Origin: Zea mays
Lineage: Eukaryota; Streptophyta; Magnoliopsida; Poales; Poaceae
Length of the DNA: 64,000 bases
NCBI RefSeq assembly: GCF_902167145.1
Contig: NC_050105.1
Coordinates: 137,997,988-138,061,987 of the forward strand
Reading direction: 5' to 3'
The position numbers and the translations under genes were made by a program. Positions within the stretch are counted from its first letter, which is position 1. Each line of letters opens with the position of its first letter. Of the stretch, positions 11,912 through 22,794 are shown piece by piece. The notes beneath the pieces were generated by a model, which was given only the letters and a program-made list of their open reading frames with translations, was not told the origin of the DNA and searched no databases.

Positions 11912-14282
11912 ATGGATCCAGAGGGTAAGGGGATGGTGATTAACGACAAGGAGAAGGAGTCTCTCTTCAATGAGCCAAGAGACGACAAGCCTACTGACTC
12001 AGGCTCGAGTCACAAGAAGAGAGACGGGAAGAAGAAGAGACGCATCAAGAAGATCATCTACTACGACAGCGATGCATCTTCTTCTTCACCAAGGGACGAC
12101 GACGATGACTCGTCAAAGAAGAAAACGGTTAATCAAAACTATGCATTTGATTATTCCCGTATTCCGTACAATTCGAATGCTCATTTGTTATCAATTCCTC
12201 TTGGGAAACCTCCACACTTCGATGGAGAAGACTACTCTTTCTGGAGCCATAAAATGCGTAGTCATTTATTTTCCCTCCATCCTAGTATCTGGGAGATTGT
12301 TGAAAATGGAATGCATTTTGATAGTACTGACAATCCCGTTTTTATAAATGAGCAAATTCATAAGAATGCCCAAGCTACTTCTGTTTTGCTAGCATCTCTT
12401 TGCAGGGATGAGTACAATAAGGTGAGTGGCTTGGACAACACCAAACAGATCTGGGACACCCTCAAGATATCACATGAGGGAAATGATGCAACAATGATCA
12501 CCAAGATGGAACTGGTGGAGGGCGAGCTAGGGAGGTTCGCGATGATCAGGGGAGAGGAGCCAACATAAACCTACAACAGGCTTAAGACCCTGGTCAACAA
12601 GATACGAAGCTATGGAAGCACAAGATTGACGGATCATGACGTCGTCCGACTCATGTTAAGGTCTTTTACTGTAATTGACCCCCATCTTGTTAATCTTATT
12701 CGTGAAAATCCCAGGTACACCAAAATGACGCCTGAGGAGATCCTCGGAAAATTCGTAAGCGGGCGCATGATGGTGAAGGAGGCTCGATACGTGGATGATG
12801 CTCTAAACGATCCTCTACCCGTCTACGAGCCACATCTCGTTGCTCTCAAAGCAACTAGCAGCAAGGAGACGCTACCAAGCAAGGTAGTACAAGTGGAGGC
12901 TGCTGGGCTAAATGAAGATGAGATGACACTTATCATCAAGCGTTTCAAGACCGCACTCAAGGGACGCAAGGAGTACCCCAACAAGAATAAAACAAGGGGA
13001 AAACGCTCCTGCTTCAAATGCGGTAAGACTGGTCACTTTATTGCTCAATGTCTCGATAATGAAAATGACCAGGCACAAGAAAGACATGGGAAGAAGGAGA
13101 AGAAGAAGAATTACAGGAAGATGAAGGGCGAGGCACATCTAGGAAAGGAATGGGATTCTGACTGCTCTTCATCAGACTCCGACGACGAAGGACTTGCTAC
13201 CTCGGCCTTCGACAAATCATCACTCTTCCCCAACGAACGCCATACATGTCTTATGGCCAAGGAGAAAAAGGTACGTATTCGGGACACACCCAAGTACACT
13301 TCATCTAGTGATGAAGAATATTCCGATGATGAAGTAGACTACACGGATCTGTATAAAGGACTAGATAGAGCCAAGGTAGACAAAATTAATGAATTGATTG
13401 ATGCTATAAATGAAAATGATAAATTGTTAGAAAAATAAGAGGATATTTTGTATGAGGAACATGACAAATTTGTTAGTGTACAAAAATCTCTTGCTTTAGA
13501 AACTAAGAGAAATGAAATGTTGTCTTCTGAGTTATCTACTTGCCATGAAACTGTCTCTAGTTTAAAGAATTTAAATGATAAATTAAATGCTAAGCTAAAA
13601 GAAGTCAATAAAACTAGTTCATGTGTAGAGCATGTCATTATTTGTAATAGATGTAAGGACTTTGATGTTGATGCTTGTAATGAACATCTTCTATTGCTCA
13701 ACTAAACGATGAGGTGGCAAGTCTTAATGCTCAACTTAAGACTTGCAAGGTTGATTTTGATAAACTAAAATTTGCTAGGGATGCCTACACTATTGGTAGA
13801 CACCCATCAATTAAGGATGGACTTGGTTTTCGAAAGGAAACCAAGAACCTAACAAGCCAAAGGACTCCCGTTCTCAACAAGGAGAAAGGGAAGGCCCCTA
13901 TGGCTAGTAGTCCTCAAAGGAACCATGCATTTATGTATGATAGGAAAGTTGCTAGTCATTCTCATTACAATAGGAATTATGATCATGCTGCTTATAATTC
14001 ACATGCTATGTTTGCCTCTAGTTCTACTTTTGTTCATGGTAGAAGTAGGCCTAGGAAAAATCATGTTGTGCCTCATGTACCTAGGAGAATGTGCAAATAA
14101 CCTTCCACTATTTATCATGCCTGCAATACTTCGTTTGTACTTTCATGTAAAAATGCAAAAGTAGTTGCTAGGAAGTTGGGATCCAAATGCAAGGGAGACA
14201 AAACTTGTATTTGGGTTCCAAAAGTAATTGTGACTAACCTTGTAGGACCCAACAAGAGTTGGGTACCTAAAACCCAAGCTTA
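11912..14282 (+). pseudogene. copia gag (nucleocapsid) with nonsense and frameshift mutations
   Basis: The frame starts MDPEGKGMVI and contains a Lys-rich and Asp-rich N terminus, a copia gag core (GKPPHFDGEDYSFW to about KISHEG), a CCHC zinc knuckle (CFKCGKTGHFIAQC near 13009-13050), an acidic region and a long helical, coiled-coil-like tail. The long C-terminal tail is characteristic of SIRE-lineage gag. The frame is broken by TAA at 12566, 13436 and 14098 and by a frameshift near 13690-13705. The first two stops fall where the conserved protein has Gln, consistent with CAA to TAA. Gag normally packages the element RNA in cytoplasmic particles; this copy cannot make it whole. Confidence 0.85.
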
Positions 14283-14283
14283 A

Positions 14284-15383
14284 TTCCTTGCAGGTTTATG
14301 CATCCGGGGGCTCTAGCTGGATAATCGATAGCGGATGCACAAACCACATGACGGGGAGAAGAAGATGTTCACCTCCTACGTCAAGAACAAGGATTCCCAG
14401 GATACGATCATCTTTGGAGATGGGAACCAAGGCAAGGTCAAAGGTTTGGGCAAGATTGCCATCACTAACGAGCACTCAATTTCGAATGCATTTCTAGTAG
14501 AGTCGCTCGGGTACAACCTTCTATCCATAAGTCAATTGTGCCACATGGGGTACAATTGTTTGTTTACAAATGTTGATGTATCTGTCTTTAGAACGAGTGA
14601 TGGTTCATTAGCTTTTAAGGGTGTATTAGACGGCAAACTCTACTTAGTTGATTTTTCAAAAGAGAATGCCGATCTAGATGCATGTTTAATAGCTAAGACT
14701 AATTTGGGCTGGCTTTGGCATCGCCGTCTAGCACATGTTGGGATGAAGAACCTTCATAAACTTCTAAAGGGAGAACATGTGTTAGGACTAACCAATGTCT
14801 GTTTTGAGAAAGACAGACCCTGTGCAGCATGTCAGGCAGGGAAATAGGTGGGAAGCACTCATCACAGCAAGAACGTGATGACAACATCAAGACCACTGAA
14901 GCTTCTTCACATGGACCTCTTTGGACCCATTGCCTACCTCAGCATTAGGGGAAGTAAGTATGGTCTTGTAATTGTTGATGACTTTTCCCGCTTCACTTGG
15001 GTGTTCTTTTTGCAGGACAAATCAGAAACCCAAGGGACCCTAAAGCGCTTCTTAAGGAGGGCTCAAAACGAATTTGAGCTAAAGGTGAAAAAGATAAGGA
15101 GCGACAGCGGGTCCGAGTTCAAGAATCTGCAAGTTGAGGAGTATCTTGAGGAGGAAGGCATCAAGCGCGAGTTCTCCGCTCCCTACACACCACAGCAAAA
15201 TGGTGTGGTAGAGAGGAAGAACATGACGCTAATCGACATGGCGAGAACGATGTTTGGAGAGTTCAACACGCCCAAGCGGTTTTGGTTGGAAGCTATGAAC
15301 ACAGCCTGCCACGCCATAAATCGGCTCTACCTGCACCGTCTCCTCAAGAAAACCTCCTACGAACTCCTTACCGGTAACAAACC
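14284..15383 (+). pseudogene. copia pol, first part: protease and integrase, interrupted by Tat-A
   Basis: The protease active site reads IDSGCTNHM near 14330, followed at once by a frameshift. Integrase begins with the zinc-binding HHCC set (His in WLWHRRLAH, Cys in CAACQAGK). The catalytic residues are present: Asp in HMDLFGP, Asp in RSDSGSEF and Glu in GVVERKN, with exact D35E spacing. A TAG at 14845-14847 sits where relatives have Gln. The frame runs to ELLTGNKP and stops where Tat-A was inserted after AAACC at 15379-15383. It resumes at 30903 with NVSYFRVFG, so the gene was open across this point before the insertion. Confidence 0.88.
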
Positions 15384-15891
15384 TGTCGGGGACCGTAATT
15401 AGGGGTACCCCCAAGGCTCCTAATCTCAGCTGGTAACCCCCATTAGCACAAAGCTGCAAAGGCCTGATGGGCGCAATTCTGGTCAAGGCTCCGTCCACTC
15501 AAGGGACACGATCTCGCCTCACCCGAGCCCAGCCTCGAGCAAGAACGGTAGAACAAGGCAGATTCACGCCTCGCCCGAGGGTCTCCTCAAGCAACGGACA
15601 CACCTTCGACTCGCCCGAGGCCCAGTTCGAGCAGGCTTCATGGAGAAGCAACCTTGGCTAGATCGCCTCGCCAGCCGACCGGATCGCAGGAGCATTTAAT
15701 GCAAGGATCGCTTGACACCTTATCCTGACGCGCGCTTTACAGTCGACAAGGCCGAAGTGACCGCAGTCACTTCGCCCCTCCACTGACTGACCTGACAGGA
15801 AAACAGCGCCGCCTGCGCTGCTCCGACTGCTGTGCCACCCGCCAGGGTGAGGCTGACAGCAGCCAAGTCCAGCCTCGGGCGCCATAGGAAT

Positions 15892-16165
15892 CTCCGCCTC
15901 GCCCGACCCCAGGGCTCGGACTCGACCTCGACCTCCGGACGACGGTCTCCGCCTCGCCCGACCCCCGGGCTCGGACTCAGCCTCAACCTCGGAAGACGGT
16001 CTCCGCCTCGCCTGACCCCAGGGCTCGGGCTCAACCTCGACTCGGAAGATGATCTCCGCCACGCCCGACCCCAGGGCTCGGACTCGACCTCGACCTCCGG
16101 ACGGCGGTCTCCGCCTCGCCCGACCCCCGGGCTCGGACTCAACCTCGACCTCGGAGGAGCCACCA
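15892..16165 (+). repeat. Tandem repeats in the Tat-A 5' LTR (about 54-55 bp, five units)
   Basis: Units start CTCCGCCTCGCCCGACC, continue with GGGCTCGGACTCGACC and end near GGACGGCGGT. The 3' LTR has the same array at 29960-30230. The Tat-B LTR arrays are a diverged version on the other strand. Confidence 0.85.
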
Positions 16166-16501
16166 CCTCGCTTGGGTCGACCACGCCACAAGGGGGGCCA
16201 TCATTACGCTACCCCTAGCTAGCCCAGGCTACGGGGAACAAGACCGGCATCTCATCTGGCTCGCCCCGATAAAACAAGTAATGATGGCACCCCGCGTGCT
16301 CCATGACAATGATGGTTCTTAGCCCCTTACGGAAGCAAGGAGACGTCAGCAAGGATCCGACAGCCTCGACAGCTGTGCTTCTACAGGGCTCAAGCGCTCC
16401 TCCGACGGCCACGACGCCACATGAATAGGGCTCCAACACCTCTCCGACAGCCACGTCGGCATGTACAAAGGGCTCTGGCTCCTCTCTGCTAGACACGTTA
16501 G

Positions 16502-17775
16502 TGTTAGAAATATGCCCTAGAGATAATCATAGAGATGAGCATATTTCTTTGTATCCATGATATATATATTGCTTAATTGAATATCCATGGAAGGCACCTT
16601 GTATTGATTAGCAATTATGTGAATTGTTTGTGAGATTCTTTACTTATATGGTTATTCTAAATGATGTCCATAGTCAGAGTCGATGACTAGCACATGTATT
16701 AGTTGATGACTACATTTCACAAGTCATGAACATGGAGATGTTAAACTAATAATGTGGGCGCATGTATGTCATGAGGCTGGACCGACCCAACGTGAGATAT
16801 TGTAATATAGTTCTCTTCTTGCAACATGAATACTGTATCCTTAGACCTGAGATTGTCGCATGTTCTCAAGATGTGAATTGACTTACTTAGGGACTATCAA
16901 ACGCTATCCCGTAACTGGGTAGTTATAAAGGTAGTTTTGGGTTTGTCAGGAAGCATGCTATGAGGCATGGTCAGTCAAGATGGAATTTGTCCCTCTCTTT
17001 GTGAGAGAGATATCTCTGGGCCCCTCGAGTGATTGGATCAAGAAATGCATGGCCGTGCTAGGGTTAAGAGTTAACCATTGAAAGGATTCCAATTCACAGT
17101 ATCGAGAAAGAGAGGTCAGCTTAGAGCCAGACCAAATATCGTGAGACAAAGGGAACAGCATGTACTTAATGTCGCAATGGTTCGTCTGATATGATCTTTA
17201 CGTACACATAGGAGTTGACATGTCTTGCTAGAGGCCGCTGTCAATTATTGGGCCAAGTAAGAGTACTCGGGCTATGTCTATTTGTACGTGAACCTATAGG
17301 GTCACACACTTAAGGGGAAGGAACCCTAATTCGGATTAGATCCGAAATTAGACTGGGCTTTAGGGTTAATGATGGGCCTCGGCGTCAGAAGCCCACCATA
17401 ACGCCTATATATTGAGGGGCGGGGGCGCGGTTAAGCATAACCTAATTCGCCACCAGCGAACTAACAGCCGCCGCCCACCTCTCGCCCTCGCCAAGCCGCC
17501 GTCGCGAACCTAGCAGTTCGGTACGCGGCGCTTCCTCCCTGTACGTGTGGATACCTCGGAGGTGCTACATCTGGAGCACTTGGGCGAACCGTGCGAGGAC
17601 GTGAAGGACGCCGACGACTGCACGGCACTGCTCGACGCGTTCGTCTACATCGAGACGTCTTCCGCTGCTCTGCGCGTCTAGTGGTAATTCCATGACCTAT
17701 AACCGCAGTAGTTCTTGGTATTATGGGGATGAAAATTTTTGTTTTGCGCTAGCGTAGCCTCCCCGTAATCCTACA
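16502..17775 (+). mobile_element. Solo LTR (1274 bp) inside the Tat-A 5' LTR
   Basis: It begins TGTTAGAAATATGCCC and ends GTAATCCTACA. It is flanked by perfect GTTAG copies (16497-16501, 17776-17780). The Tat-A 3' LTR is uninterrupted at the matching site (about 30569). There is no coding sequence, primer site or second LTR, so the element was reduced by LTR-LTR recombination. A TATATAT motif lies near 17405. The TGTTAGAAATATGCCC start resembles grass copia LTRs, but the family is unassigned. Confidence 0.88.
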
Positions 17776-17827
17776 GTTAGCACACTGCTACACCCCCCAT
17801 TGTACACCTGGACCCTCTCCTTACGTC

Positions 17828-17834
17828 TATAAAA
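17828..17834 (+). promoter_or_regulatory. TATA box of the Tat-A 5' LTR
   Basis: TATAAAA in the context CGTCTATAAAAGGAAGG, conserved in the 3' LTR (30618-30624) and, inverted, in both Tat-B LTRs (38268-38274 and 48850-48856). Confidence 0.65.
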
Positions 17835-18097
17835 GGAAGGTCCAGGGCCCTCGTACGAGAAGGTGGTCGCGCGGGAGAACGGGCTGACGCGCAGTCTCAC
17901 GCGCTCTCTCCCTCGCGAACGCTTGTAACCCCCTACTGCGAGCACATCCGCCTTGGGCGCAGGACAACACGAGGCCGCGGGTTCCCCAACTGTTTTCCCC
18001 CCTTGTATCTCCGTCTCGCGCCGACCCATCTGGGCTGGGACACGCAGCGACAATTTACTCGTCGGTCCAGGGACCCCCCGGGGTCGAAACGCCGATA

Positions 18098-18116
18098 GTT
18101 GGCGCGCCAGGTAGGG
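18098..18116 (+). other. Primer binding site of Tat-A
   Basis: GTTGGCGCGCCAGGTAGGG lies at the LTR end. The identical motif, inverted, borders the Tat-B LTR at about 48525-48543. The tRNA matched was not determined. Confidence 0.6.
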
Positions 18117-18157
18117 GCCTGCTGCGTGTTGACGAACAGCTTCCCGTCAAGCTCCAG

Positions 18158-20595
18158 ATGGGGAGTCTCCAGCGACCTCTCCAACCTAGGACGAAGCTCC
18201 GTTTCGGGAGTCTCGAGTTCATGTCCCTCGATGGCAGCTACAACATGATACTCCTTCCTCCGCCGCACGACAACGACAATGGCGACCGTCAGCCCGCCCG
18301 CCGGTGGCGGAATCGACAACGTCTTCCCCGCGTGGCGGAAGAACAGCATCCGAGTCTGTCCCATCACCTTCCTCGTCGACGGGGAAGGAGGCGGGGCAAT
18401 CATGGCCAAGCAGGAGGCGGCGCCTCGTCGGCTGTCGAGCGAGTCGACGACGCCGGTGCCCCAGCAGGGGACACGTCGGGCGTTGACCTCACGTTTGAGA
18501 CGAAGACGAGCGTTGTTTCCCCGCAACACGCCAACCCCAAGCATACGACGGGCGACGCCAGCACGCTCGCGAAGGACTTGCTGAGCGTTTGCCTTGTACC
18601 TGAGATAACGGTGCAGTCCGTCCCCGACGCAACTTCGTCACCGTCCGTCGATCAAGAGGTACCGTCCGTTTCCCATCCTGTGCCTTTTAGATTCAGCTTC
18701 GACCCACCAAGCGACCCCGCTTCGGTGGACGCTTTCATAAAGGCATATCCAAACCTTCCGGGGTACCATATGTGGTCAACCTGGGACCGATTGACAGCCG
18801 TCTCGACCTACGAGCCCCCGGGTTCTGAGGAAGACAACGAGCCCGACTCTGGTTGGGGCTTCTCCGGGCTCGGTAACTCTAGTGCCATGCGGGACTTCAT
18901 GACCGCATGTGACTACTGCCTCTCCGGTTGCTCTGATGATAGCCACAGCCTCGGCGACGAGGATTGTGGCCCAAGTCGTGAATGTTTCCACGTCGATCTA
19001 GAGGGTCTCGACGAAGGCAACCACCTTGGTATGCCGGAGGACGGTGATCCCTCTAGACCTGCGCCTCATGTTGACATCCTTCGGGAGCTAGCTGTGGTCC
19101 CAGTCCCTGCGGGGGTCAGGACACACAGCCCGAGCAAATCCGCGAGATGCAGGCCAGGCTCGACGAGGAAGCAGGACAACTTGTGCAGCTCCGGCAGAAC
19201 ATCGGGCAGGAGCGGGCAGGCCGAGCACCGTCCGGAGAAGCGCGTCATCTGGCCCAGGACGTCCAGCATCGCATCGCCGACAATGCCAGGGCAAGGCTGC
19301 CCTCGGTTTCCAGTGGGGTCGGCCAGAACCTGGTTGCAGCAGCAATCCAACTCCGAGCGATGCCGGAACCATCCACCACCGAGGGACGCGCGTATCCAGG
19401 GAGAACTCAAGAATCTTCTGGAGGATGCCGCGGTCCGACGGGCCAAAAGCTCTGCCTCCCGAAGGCAGGGATACCCCCAGAGCATCACGCCGTGACTTCC
19501 CGATTCACGCGGGAAGCCTCGGTCCACACCGGGCGCACGCGGGACACAGCGCCTACGGCCCCGGGCCGCATCGGCAACGAGCACCATCGCCGCGACCGTC
19601 GAGCCCACCTCGACGAGAGGGTGCACCGAGGCTACCACCCCAGGCGTAGGAGACGCTACAACAGCGGGGAGGATCGGAGCCCTTCGCCCGAACCACCCGG
19701 TCCGCAAGCTTTCAGCCGGGCCATACGACGGGCGCCGTTTTCGACCCGGTTCCGGGCCCCGACTACCATCGCCAAGTCCTCGGGGGAGACGAGGCCGGAA
19801 CTGTGGCTCGCGGACTACCGGCTGGCCTGCCAGCTGGGTGGAACGGACGATGACAACCTCATCATCCGCAACCTCCCCGTGTTCCTCTCCGACGCCGCCC
19901 GAGCCTGGCTGGAGCATCTGCCTCCTGCGCAGATCTCCAACTAGGACAACCTGGTCAAAGCCTTCGCTGGCAACTTCCAGGGCACATACGTGCGCCCTGG
20001 GAACTCCTGGGATCTCCGAAGCTGCCGCCAGCAGCCGGGAGAATCCCTGCGGGATTACATCCGGCGATTCTCGAAGCAGCGCACCGAGCTGCCCAACATC
20101 ACCGACTCAGATGTCATCGACACGTTCCTCGCCGGCACCACTTGCCGCGACCTGGTGATCAAGCTGGGTCGCAAGACTCCCACCAGGGCGAGCGAGCTGA
20201 TGGACATCGCCACCAAGTTCGCCTCTGGCCAGGAGGCGGTCGAGGCCATCTTCCGGAAGGACAAGCAGCCTCAGGGGCGCCAGCCGGATGACATCCCCGA
20301 GGCATCCGCTCAGCGCGGCACGAGGAAGAAGGGCAACAAGAAGTCACAAGCGAAACGCGACGCTGTCGACGCTGACCTTGTCGCCGCCGCCGAACACAAG
20401 AACCCTCGGAAGCCTCCCAGAGGTGCCAACTTGTTCGACAAGATGCTCAAGGAGTCGTGCCCCTATCATCAGGGTCCCATAAAACACACCCTTGAGGATT
20501 GCGTCATGCTTCGACGCTACTTCCACAAGGCCGGGCCACCAGCGGAAGGTGGCAGAGCCCCCGACAACGACAAGAAGGAAGCTCACAAGGCATAG
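18158..20595 (+). pseudogene. Tat-A gag with frameshifts and nonsense codons
   Basis: The frame opens MGSLQRPL and MSLDGSYNM, as in Tat-B gag. An acidic N-terminal half (about 18600-19080) is followed by the gag core (PELWLADYRLACQLGG to RRFSKQRTELPNI near 19795-20100) and a Cys/His-containing end (CPYHQGPIKHTLEDC near 20459). Frameshifts occur near 19110 and 19390-19480. TAG at 19942 replaces a Trp found in Tat-B, and TAG at 20593 ends the block. From 19147 onward gag and pol share one reading frame. Gag would form the virus-like particle; this copy is not functional. Confidence 0.82.
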
Positions 20596-21390
20596 GAGTT
20601 CCCCGAGGTCCATGACTGCTTCATGATCTACGGTGGGCGGGTGGCGAACGCCTCGGCTTGGCACCACAAGCAAGAGCGCCGGGAGGTCTGCTCGGTAAAG
20701 GTGGCGGCGCCAGTCTATCTAGACTGGTCCGACAAGCCCATCACCTTCGACCAAGGCGACCACCCCGACCGCGTGCCGAGCCCGGGGAAGTTCCCGCTCA
20801 TTGTTGATCCCGTCATCGGCAACGTCAGGCTTACCAAGGTCCTCATGGACGGAGGCAGCAACCTCAACATCATCTACATCGACACCCTCGGGCTCCTGCA
20901 GATCGATCTGTCCTCGATCCGGGCCGGTGTGGCGCCCTTTCACGGGATCATTCCTAGGAAGCGCGTCCAACCCCTTGGACAACTCGATCTGCCCGTCTGC
21001 TTCGGGACTCCCTCCAACTTCCAAAAGGAAACCCTCACGTTCGAGGTGGTCGGGTTCCGAGGAACCTACCACGCAGTGCTGGGGAGACCATGCTACGCCA
21101 AGTTCATGGTCGTCCCCAACTACACCTACCTCAAGCTCAAGATGTCGGGCCCCAACGAGGTCATCACCGTCGGCCCCACGTACCGACACGCGTATGAATG
21201 CGACGTGGAGTGCGTGGAGTACGCCGAGGCCCTCATCGCCGACATGGAGAGCCTCCCCAAGGAGGTTCCAGATGCGAAGCGCCACGCCGGCAACTTCGAA
21301 CCAGCAGAGGCGGTTAAGTCCGTCCCTCTCGACCCCAGCAACGACGCCTCCAAGCAGATCCGGATCGGCTCCGAGCTCGACCCCAAATAG
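20596..21390 (+). pseudogene. Tat-A aspartic protease region
   Basis: Same frame as gag. It shows the conserved block VYLDWSDKPITFD, the active-site motif VLMDGGSNLNII (Asp codon 20848-20850) and the flap-side block VLGRPCYAKFMVVPNYTYLK. It ends at TAG 21388, where Tat-B reads Gln. The protease would cleave the polyprotein. Tat-B carries a close homologue at 45086-46201. Confidence 0.82.
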
Positions 21391-22794
21391 GAAGCAGTGC
21401 TCGTCGACTTTCTCCGTGCAAACGCCGAGGTTTTTGCGTGGAGTCCCTCAGACATGCCAGGCATACCGAGGGATGTCGCCGAGCACTCACTGGATATCCG
21501 AGCTGGAGCCCGACCCGTGAAGCAGCCTCTGCGCCGATTCGACGAAGAAAAGCGCAGAGCCATAGGCGAGGAGATCCATAAGCTGATGGCTGCAGGGTTC
21601 ATCAAAGAGGTATTCCATCCCGAATGGCTAGCCAACCATGTGCTTGTGAAAAAGAAAGGTGGGAAATGGCGGATGTGTGTAGACTACACTGGTCTAAACA
21701 AAGAATGTCCGAAGGTTCCCTACCCTCTGCCTCGCATCGATCAAATCGTGGATTCCACTGCTGGGTGCGAAACCCTGTCGTTCCTCGATGCCTACTCAGG
21801 GTATCACCAAATCAGGATGAAGGAGTCCGACCAGCTCACGACCTCTTTCATCACACCTTTTGGCATGTACTGCTACATTACTATGCCATTCGGTTTGAGG
21901 AATGCGGGTGCGACATACCAAAGGTGCATGAACCACGTGTTCGGGGAGCACATTGGCCGAACGGTCGAGGCTTACGTCGATGACATCGTAGTCAAGACGA
22001 GGAAAGCCTCCGACCTCCTCTCTGACCTTGAAACGACATTCAAGTGTCTCAAGGCGAAAGGCGTAAAACTCAATCCCGAGAAGTGTGTCTTCGGAGTCCC
22101 CCGAGGCATGCTCCTGGGATTCATCGTCTCTGAGCGGGGCATCGAGGCCAACCCGGAGAAAATCATGGCCATCACCAACATGGGGCCTATCAAGGACTTG
22201 AAAGGAGTACAGAGGGTCATGGGATGCCTTGTGGCTCTGAGCCGCTTCATCTCGCGCCTCGGCGAAAGAGGCCTGCCCCTGTATCGCCTCTTAAGGAAGA
22301 CCGAGCGCTTCACTTGGACCCCTGAGACCGAGGAAGCCCTCGGGAACTTGAATGCACTCCTTACAAGCGCGCCCATCCTGGCGCCACCCGTTGCCGGAGA
22401 AGCCCTCTTGATCTACGTCGCCGTTACCACTCAGGTGGTCAGCGCCGCGATCGTGGTCGAGAGACGAGAAGAAGGGAACGCATTGCCCGTCCAGAGGCCG
22501 GTCTACTTCATCAGTGAGGTATTGTCCAAGACCAAAATCCGCTACCCGCAAATTCAGAAGCTACTGTACGTGGTAATTCTGACACGGCGAAAGTTGCATC
22601 ACTACTTCAAGTCTCATCCGGTGACTGTGGTGTCATCCTTCCCCCTGGGGGAGATCATCCAGTGCCGAGAGGCCTCGGGTAGGATTGCAAAGTGGGCGGT
22701 GGAGATCATGGGTGAGACAATCTCGTTCGCCCCTCGGAAGGCCATAAAGTCCCAAGTCTTGGCGGACTTTGTGGCTGAATGGGTCGACACCTAG
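21391..22794 (+). pseudogene. Tat-A reverse transcriptase and degenerate first RNase H
   Basis: RT blocks are clear: VKKKGGKWRMCVDY, FLDAYSGYHQIRM, MPFGLRNAGATYQR and YVDD (21973-21984, both catalytic Asp present), then the thumb and connection. The following RNase H-like region (EALLIYVAVTTQVVSAAI to FKSHPVTVV) lacks the first catalytic Asp, as is usual for the original RNase H of Tat elements. The frame ends at TAG 22792, probably a former Gln codon. Apart from this and the flanking stops, the frame is continuous. Confidence 0.88.

Larger units (their letters stand above)
15384..18097 (+). repeat. 5' LTR of Tat-A, interrupted by a solo LTR
   Basis: It begins at TGTCGGGGACCG and ends at GCCGATA. 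About 1435 bp remain after removing 16502-17775 and one GTTAG. It differs from the 3' LTR at scattered sites including the terminal base pair (GATA versus GACA). Confidence 0.9.

Noticed and set aside
15658..16191. Long Gly/Arg/Ser/Pro-rich ORFs on both strands of the Tat LTRs (also 38567-38917, 49149-49659)
   Set aside because: They follow tandem GC-rich repeats whose unit lengths are mostly multiples of three, or are open by composition. No start context or domain.
18279..18584. Alternative gag start MATVSPPAGGG in another frame
   Set aside because: Both Tat-A and Tat-B are open in two frames here, but only the MGSLQ/MSLDGS frame runs directly into the rest of gag in Tat-B.
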